DNA of 64,000 bases from Thiothrix lacustris DSM 21227 (GTDB lineage: Bacteria > Pseudomonadota > Gammaproteobacteria > Thiotrichales > Thiotrichaceae), in assembly GCF_000621325.1 (NCBI RefSeq), contig NZ_JHYQ01000015.1, positions 1 through 64,000 of the forward strand. The letters are read 5' to 3'. Below, piece by piece: positions 59,438-64,000 of this stretch (the first letter of the stretch is position 1; each line of letters begins with the position of its first letter). The notes beneath the pieces were generated by a model. The model made no database searches. It saw only the letters and a program-made list of their open reading frames with translations, and had not been told where the DNA came from. Made by a program: the position numbers and the translations under genes.

Positions 59438-61572
59438 GACAGCGTGTCTGGCGGTATTTCATACGTCAGATTGTTTTCGCGTTCATCGCCGGACAGTAAC
59501 ACTTGCCTGACCACCTCCCCATTCTGCAAATACACCAGCGCCACATTCGGGCGGCTGGTGATCCAGTTGAGTTCGGTGCGTAATCTCGGACGCCAATTTT
59601 CGATCTTGATGACGCGCCAGAACAACAGGATTTTCCACCACGGTTTGATGCTGTGCTGCTGTACAGTTTTTCCCGGAATGCCATTCACTTCTACTGCCCA
59701 AGTGTTGTAACGGAAAAATCGCCAGAAAAACACACGTTCCCACCAAGGCAGGGTTTCTGGGCTGCACGGGCCAAGACGTACCTTGGTGGTCCAGTTGGCG
59801 AGGAAGGTTTCCAGCCAGCGGCCTGATTCGGGGGTATTGCGCATCGCGCTGCTGGTGAGTTGCAGGCATTGCAGGGTAGGGGAGTATTGCCAGTCATTGG
59901 TGTCGGACTGCGGTTTTAGCAGGTTACTGCGGTTGCTGTAATAAGCACGGTTGGCAAAACTGTAATGCACATCGCCGGACAGGAAAGTGACTTTTGTCAG
60001 CCCCATCCGCAGTAGCAATGTGTCGAGGAAAAACGCAAAGCCGCGCCGATTGGCAACCCAGCTTTCCACGTCGATGCTGCTGGCGCTGAATAGCCCGGTG
60101 AAACCGCCCATGAGTACCCCGATTCGGTACAACACGTCTTGCAACCATTCGATCGAGGAAAAGCCGAACACGGGTGTGCCGGTCATGAAAATCGGGGTTT
60201 GCTGTTGATTTTCTATGTTTAACCATTCGCCGCGCATTTCGTCGAGTGCGTAGCGATCCATCAATTGCGGGGGCTGGTTATTGCTGCCGAAATTCCGTTG
60301 GGTGCGCGAATCCATCACAAAAATCGGCGGGTTGGTGGGTAACACGAAGCTCCAGCGCCGGAATTTCCATAGGCGAAAATCGAATTCAGCACATTTGTGA
60401 CGATCCTCCGGGTCATCCAGATGATCCTTGATGACTTGGATAAAGCGGGCGGGGTAGTTGTCGGGGTTATTGCCCCAGCCTTGAAAAGCCCAGTAGGCGG
60501 CCAAGCCGTTGGATATAACCCGCGTGCCATTGGCGCTGGCGCTGAGTTTGTCGTACCAACTGCGGTTGAGATTCCAGTCATCGGTGATGTCGTGGTCGTC
60601 AAAATTCATGTAGGTGACGATATTGGCGAATGCCTTGCGTACCTGCGGCTGGCTGCTGACAAAGGTTTGCAGGCTCAAGCGCTCAAAATCTTTGAGCTTT
60701 TCGGGGGAATAAGTCCTCATGTGACGTGCGGCGGCGAGGTCTTCCCTGCCTTCGGGGGGAAACTGGAAACCGACTCGGTTGCCGAATGTGACCAGATACA
60801 AGGCGGCGTATTCCCCGAAACTGAGTACGTGGGCATGTTGGGAGCTGGAGGTCAGGCCGCAGCCAGCTTTCAAAGCGGTACGTTCTTGGGTGCTAATGAG
60901 GCAGGCATCGCTGCCATCGGGAAGTGGGATGCTTTTGCCCATTAATTGCAGTGACAGGGCTTGCAGGTAGGTCATCAGTTCGGGCAGGACATCATCGGCG
61001 TAAATCTGGTCGCCAATCAGGAACAGCATCGCCGGGCGCTGGCTCAAATCATGCTGAGTCTCTTCCAATTGTTCGGTCAGCAGGGCGAGGGAATCTTTGC
61101 GTTGAATGCTGCCATCATCATTGAACGTAAGCCCGTGCGCCTTGCGGCAAGAACCGTAGGCAATGACGCCGAGTTGGCTGGGTATGTAAAAACCGGGGCG
61201 GCTTGCGCCTTCCAGACAGACATCATCCAGATCCAAAGGCTGTTCGGTCTCCGTGTCCAAAAGTTCGTAGCTGAGCAGAGTGTCTTGAGGAAATGTACCT
61301 GCATCAGCTAGCGGGAGTGCTTCCACCAAGGTGAACCACAATTGTGCGCCGAGTTGCCAGCTTGTGGGGTTGGTACGGTTACGGCGGCGTTGCGGTTTGG
61401 GTTCCGGTGGTTGGCTAATCAGCGTGCCGTTGGCATCGAAAATGCGCAATTCCAACTGCAATTCGCTGCTGCTGGCTAGCCAGACATTGGCGCTGTCAAC
61501 GGTGACGCGCCGTAGGATGGGACCTGCGAGAATGCGCGGCAACACCGGGAGGTCGGGGAGTGTGTGATGCAT
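59434..61572 (-). CDS. PhoD-like metallophosphatase
   Basis: A 712-residue protein with the PhoD-type (alkaline phosphatase D) metallophosphatase core: FLIGDQIYADDV binds the metal pair, MNFDDHDITDDWN follows, and FLSGDVHYSFAN with the late histidines closes the site. The N-terminal third is a beta-domain (PRILAGPILRRVTVDSANVWL) like the PhoD N-domain; the long inserts are unusual. No signal peptide is visible, so it is probably cytoplasmic. I chose the ATG at 61572; an upstream start at 61623 adds 17 residues. Substrate unknown. Confidence 0.82.
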   Translation of the reverse strand: MHHTLPDLPVLPRILAGPILRRVTVDSANVWLASSSELQLELRIFDANGTLISQPPEPKPQRRRNRTNPTSWQLGAQLWFTLVEALPLADAGTFPQDTLLSYELLDTETEQPLDLDDVCLEGASRPGFYIPSQLGVIAYGSCRKAHGLTFNDDGSIQRKDSLALLTEQLEETQHDLSQRPAMLFLIGDQIYADDVLPELMTYLQALSLQLMGKSIPLPDGSDACLISTQERTALKAGCGLTSSSQHAHVLSFGEYAALYLVTFGNRVGFQFPPEGREDLAAARHMRTYSPEKLKDFERLSLQTFVSSQPQVRKAFANIVTYMNFDDHDITDDWNLNRSWYDKLSASANGTRVISNGLAAYWAFQGWGNNPDNYPARFIQVIKDHLDDPEDRHKCAEFDFRLWKFRRWSFVLPTNPPIFVMDSRTQRNFGSNNQPPQLMDRYALDEMRGEWLNIENQQQTPIFMTGTPVFGFSSIEWLQDVLYRIGVLMGGFTGLFSASSIDVESWVANRRGFAFFLDTLLLRMGLTKVTFLSGDVHYSFANRAYYSNRSNLLKPQSDTNDWQYSPTLQCLQLTSSAMRNTPESGRWLETFLANWTTKVRLGPCSPETLPWWERVFFWRFFRYNTWAVEVNGIPGKTVQQHSIKPWWKILLFWRVIKIENWRPRLRTELNWITSRPNVALVYLQNGEVVRQVLLSGDERENNLTYEIPPDTLS

Positions 61573-61633
61573 GATCTTTGCCCTGAGTTGTTGTGTTCTT
61601 CTACAAGCATAGGACGAATACACGCAACTTTCC

Positions 61634-62188
61634 TTAACTTACCTTATGTTTGCGGAAATCCCACGGGGCTTGCGGTTGTTTGTCTTTCCATAAACCGCGT
61701 TTGGCTTTGCGTGCCTGTTTTTCAGCAGCAGCGTAGGCGATTTGGTCGTCTTTGCTTTGTTCTTTCATGTAAGCGGTGTAGTGCCAGCCGCAGCCTGATT
61801 GGATTTGGGTGAGGGCTACGTCTTGGCCTTCGACAGTGACTTTGCCGAGGACGCGCCCGTAACGGTCGAGTTTGTGGGCTTCCACGGTCGCGGTGAGGTT
61901 GATGGCTTGCGTCATCAGGGCTTCCTTGCACTTTTGACCGAAGGGTTGGGCTTTTTCGGGGGCGTCGATGCCTTGCAGGCGGATTTTGTATGATTGTTTG
62001 TTGCTGGCTAGTACGGTGATGGTGTCGCCATCGCTAACCCCAACCACGCGCCCTTGTGCCAGCACGGTGCCGTCGGCGTTGAGGGTTGCGCCGGGTGGGA
62101 GCTGGGCTTGCAGTTTGTTGTCGGGCTTGCTGTCGAAGCAGCCTGTCAGCAGCAGGGCAGTGAGGGTAAGTGTCAAGTAGCGGGTCAT
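61634..62188 (-). CDS. Staphylococcal-nuclease-like lipoprotein
   Basis: Secreted thermonuclease-family (SNase) protein, 184 residues, anchored by a lipobox LLLTGC (C17). The SNase catalytic pattern is complete: VSDGDTITV, IRLQGIDAPEK (Arg and Asp/Glu), and DRYGRVLGKV with the second Arg. It should cut DNA or RNA with calcium outside the inner membrane. It starts 61 bases before the phosphatase gene and could share its transcript. Confidence 0.9.
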   Translation of the reverse strand: MTRYLTLTLTALLLTGCFDSKPDNKLQAQLPPGATLNADGTVLAQGRVVGVSDGDTITVLASNKQSYKIRLQGIDAPEKAQPFGQKCKEALMTQAINLTATVEAHKLDRYGRVLGKVTVEGQDVALTQIQSGCGWHYTAYMKEQSKDDQIAYAAAEKQARKAKRGLWKDKQPQAPWDFRKHKVS

Positions 62189-62235
62189 GTTGTTACCATT
62201 GGTTTTGTTTTGTAGATTCTAACGGATGTTGCCTG

Positions 62236-62832
62236 ATGATAATAAAACCTTTTTCTGAGTCGTGCGAAGAGAACAAAGCGCCGATTCTGGCGGTGCTGGA
62301 GCCGTTGTTGCGGGACTGTGCTGCGGTGCTGGAAGTGGGCAGTGGCACGGGGCAACACGCGGTGCATTTCGCGGCGGCCTTGCCGCAGTTGGTGTGGCAT
62401 ACCAGCGATGTGGCGGTACATCACCCCGGTATTCAGATGTGGCTGGATGAGGCGGGTTTGCCGAATACCCGTGCGCCGCTGGCTTTGGATGTGGTGCGCG
62501 ATGCGTGGCCTGAATTGGCGGTGGATGCGGTGTATTCTGCCAATACCGTGCACATTATGGGCTGGACGGAAGTGGAGGCATTTTTCGCCGGGGTTGGTAA
62601 GCTGTTGTCAGCGGGTGGTTTGTTGGTGCTGTACGGCCCTTTTAACTATGACGGGCAGTACAGCAGCGAGAGCAATGCGCGGTTTGATCAGTGGTTGAAG
62701 ATGCGTGATCCGCGCAGTGGGATTCGCGATTTTGCCGACCTGAACCGGCTGGCGGAACAGGCGGGGATGCAGTTTCAGCACGATTACACCCTGCCGGTGA
62801 ATAACCGGCTGTTGGTGTGGCGCAAGGCGTAG
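62236..62832 (+). CDS. DUF938 family SAM-dependent methyltransferase-like protein
   Basis: A 198-residue Rossmann-fold protein of the DUF938 family: FSESCEENKAPILAVL at the start, the SAM motif LEVGSGTGQHAVHFA, then SDVAVHHPGIQMWLDEAG, YSANTVHIMGW, and LYGPFNYDGQYSSESNARFDQWLK. The substrate is unknown. I chose the ATG at 62236; the longer frame from 62170 reads through the divergent promoter. It is divergent from the nuclease gene and ends three bases before the stop of the convergent HopJ-type gene. Confidence 0.88.
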   Translation: MIIKPFSESCEENKAPILAVLEPLLRDCAAVLEVGSGTGQHAVHFAAALPQLVWHTSDVAVHHPGIQMWLDEAGLPNTRAPLALDVVRDAWPELAVDAVYSANTVHIMGWTEVEAFFAGVGKLLSAGGLLVLYGPFNYDGQYSSESNARFDQWLKMRDPRSGIRDFADLNRLAEQAGMQFQHDYTLPVNNRLLVWRKA

Positions 62833-62835
62833 TGC

Positions 62836-63192
62836 TTAGTCGTTGGCTTGCAGGGCTTTGCCGTCGAAGTGGATGCCTGCCCAGCCGTGGCGCATGAAAG
62901 TGCGGATATTGGCGTGGTTGGTGCCGTCGGGCGTTGCCAGTACATCGCGGTAATGTTCGCCGAAACAGGCCAGTGTTTGCGCTGCATTCAAGCCTTGCAA
63001 TTGGGCGAAGGCGAAGAGTTTGCACGAGCCTTCGTTGGTGCCTGCCGGGTTGCTTACGGTGTCGTCGTCGCTGCCATTGGTGAAGCTTTGCGGAGTGTAG
63101 GTGTAGTGCGCGGCGATGGTGGCGAGTACGTCGGCAAAGACGATTTGCTCGGGGGCGGTGGCGAGTTGGGTTAGTAGGGTGTTGATGGTCAT
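62836..63192 (-). CDS. HopJ type III effector family protein
   Basis: A 118-residue soluble protein of the HopJ family. Typical features are VFADVLATIAAHYTYTPQSFTNG and the segment NEGSCKLFAFAQLQGLN with its cysteine, then FGEHYRDVLATPDGTNHANIRTFM. The family name comes from plant pathogens, but most members are in free-living bacteria without type III secretion, and no secretion genes occur here. The role is unknown. I chose the ATG at 63192. Confidence 0.85.
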   Translation of the reverse strand: MTINTLLTQLATAPEQIVFADVLATIAAHYTYTPQSFTNGSDDDTVSNPAGTNEGSCKLFAFAQLQGLNAAQTLACFGEHYRDVLATPDGTNHANIRTFMRHGWAGIHFDGKALQAND

Positions 63193-63291
63193 GGTTGTCT
63201 CGGGTGTTTGCGTATGTAGTGATTGCTTGTCTCGATCATATAACAACGGCTGGAAATGGCGCGTTCAGCCTTATCGGGACAGGGTTTAAGT

Positions 63292-63456
63292 TTACGTTGC
63301 GGGCTTGGTTGTGTCGGTGTTTGCGTCTTGCTGCGCTTGCTCCCATTGCTGCAATGCTGCGCGGTAAATATCCCACACGCAGGGGTCACAGCCGCTTTCG
63401 CAGCATTCGTTGGGGGCAGGTGGTTGGGGTTTTTCGGTGATGGGGGATTGTTGCAT
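63292..63456 (-). CDS. Small oxidoreductase-like (Oxidored-like) domain protein
   Basis: A 54-residue protein built around ECCESGCDPCVWDIY, the Cys-rich signature of the short oxidoreductase-like N-terminal domain family, which may bind a metal or act in redox chemistry. I chose the ATG at 63456 because an AGGAG lies eight bases upstream; an ATG at 63477 and longer starts would cover that site. It is rich in Pro, Gln and Thr outside the motif. Function unknown. Confidence 0.75.
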   Translation of the reverse strand: MQQSPITEKPQPPAPNECCESGCDPCVWDIYRAALQQWEQAQQDANTDTTKPAT

Positions 63457-63553
63457 AGCGGTTGCTCCTGATTTCATGGGCGCAACATAGCAATTTGAAG
63501 TTGGTTGGGCTAGTTTTTTGCAATATGTGATAACTTGTCTAATGCCCCACTCA

Positions 63554-63811
63554 TTAGCCAATCACCAACTCATCTCCCTCACACGGTTCTTGTCCGCCTT
63601 GGCGTGTCAGAATGCGTTTGAACGCATCCTTATCTGCCCGCTGTTGACGTTCAGTGAAAAAACGGGCGGTTTTCATTGCAGCCAGTTTTTCTGCTACGGC
63701 GATAGCGATAAATTGATTGATGCTCACACCGTCATTGTTTGCCGCTTCATTGACCGCCTCTTTGAGAGAGCGAGGTAGGCGCAGAGGGTAAGTTGCAGTT
63801 TGTTGTTTCAT
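63554..63811 (-). CDS. Ribbon-helix-helix antitoxin
   Basis: An 85-residue protein with an Arc/HicB-like ribbon-helix-helix domain: strand TATYPLRLP, helix RSLKEAVNEAANNDG, helix SINQFIAIAVAEKL. The C-terminal tail is charged and probably wraps the toxin. Its start overlaps the stop of the PIN toxin gene by four bases, so the pair is coupled. Unusually, the toxin gene comes first in the transcript. It probably represses its own promoter outside the window. Confidence 0.82.
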   Translation of the reverse strand: MKQQTATYPLRLPRSLKEAVNEAANNDGVSINQFIAIAVAEKLAAMKTARFFTERQQRADKDAFKRILTRQGGQEPCEGDELVIG

Positions 63812-64000
63812 ATGCGAATTCTCCTAATAGCATCAGCGGGACGCATGGCTTGGATACCGAAACGGGCGGGGGCATCGCCATAATCGCGTAGATTGAAGGT
63901 AACAAGTATCTCTGCCCTGCCATTGATAGCGGTTTCTAACACCATTTCATCGGCTGGGTCATGCAATTGTGGTCGCCACAAAAAGTCCATGTGGACGGGT
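63808..64000 (-). CDS. PIN-domain toxin, C-terminal part (cut by the window end)
   Basis: The C-terminal part of a VapC-like PIN-domain ribonuclease; the frame runs off the window at 64000. DPADEMVLETAINGRAEILVTFNLRDY is the typical second half of the PIN family toxins, with the acidic residues that hold magnesium (D and E in DPADE, D in NLRDY). The ending RPADAIRRIRI is normal for the family. The antitoxin gene follows with a four-base overlap. Confidence 0.82.
   Translation of the reverse strand, partial: PVHMDFLWRPQLHDPADEMVLETAINGRAEILVTFNLRDYGDAPARFGIQAMRPADAIRRIRI

Noticed and set aside
62836-63192. Type III secretion effector
   Set aside because: The HopJ name is historical; no secretion genes or effector signals are present, so a housekeeping role is more likely.
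1-64000. CRISPR arrays, tRNA, rRNA or prophage genes
   Set aside because: I saw no regularly spaced direct repeats, no tRNA cloverleaf and no phage structural or integrase genes.

Overview
The window looks like chromosomal DNA of a sulfur-oxidising gammaproteobacterium, most likely Thiothrix or a close relative in the Thiotrichales. This rests on gene content: flavocytochrome c sulfide dehydrogenase, a thiosulfate/polysulfide-reductase-like molybdoenzyme, several exported cytochromes c, and typical gammaproteobacterial housekeeping genes (glnS, mutS, purH, cmoB, ubiG, yajC-secD-secF, EF-P with its modification enzymes). I found no rRNA, tRNA, CRISPR array, prophage or intact insertion sequence.

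Layout. 1-2.3 kb: ychJ and glnS, convergent. 2.4-8.6 kb: a type I restriction-modification locus (hsdM, a truncated YhcG-like nuclease relative, hsdS, hsdR) interrupted by an opposed UPF0175 antitoxin-like gene and a long palindromic element. 8.7-12.9 kb: SLAC1/TehA-type channel, a small unknown protein, a peroxiredoxin, a polytopic membrane protein and a secreted thioredoxin-fold protein. 13.1-16.9 kb: three-gene Mo-enzyme operon (phsABC-like). 16.9-20.4 kb: leftward genes for a MOSC protein, a hydrolase-peroxiredoxin fusion, an outer-membrane protein and an orphan Rieske protein. 20.6-25.7 kb: a tightly packed five-gene operon, namely a cytochrome bd-like subunit carrying its own c-type heme, a second polytopic subunit, a monoheme cytochrome c and both subunits of flavocytochrome c. 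This is the best candidate for an undescribed system. 25.8-31 kb: secreted and outer-membrane proteins, a heme lipoprotein, an FNR-family regulator, bpt and a small unknown protein. 31-46 kb: purH, a YciK-like SDR, cmoB, a 2OG-Fe dioxygenase, a transglutaminase-like lipoprotein, ubiG, mtaD, mtnA, dsbC, mutS, an AI-2E-type permease and a Ca/Na exchanger. 46.3-50.8 kb: a four-gene 2-oxoacid:ferredoxin oxidoreductase operon with a GltD-like NAD(P)H/ferredoxin subunit. 50.9-64 kb: a P2-type ATPase, secF-secD-yajC, the complete EF-P beta-lysylation set (efp, epmA, epmB), a PhoD-like phosphatase, a secreted nuclease, a methyltransferase, small proteins and a toxin-antitoxin pair cut by the window edge.

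How the parts may work together (inference). Sulfide would be oxidised in the periplasm by FccAB. Electrons could pass through the monoheme cytochrome and the heme-c domain of the bd-like subunit to the membrane. The divergent Rieske protein shares a control region with this operon that contains an FNR-type box. Two further FNR-like boxes precede phsA and the heme lipoprotein gene, and the FNR-family gene at 29.1 kb keeps the recognition-helix residues that read such sites. That regulator lacks one of the usual cluster cysteines and has an unusual structured leader. Palindromic intergenic elements of several sequence types sit directly behind convergent genes.
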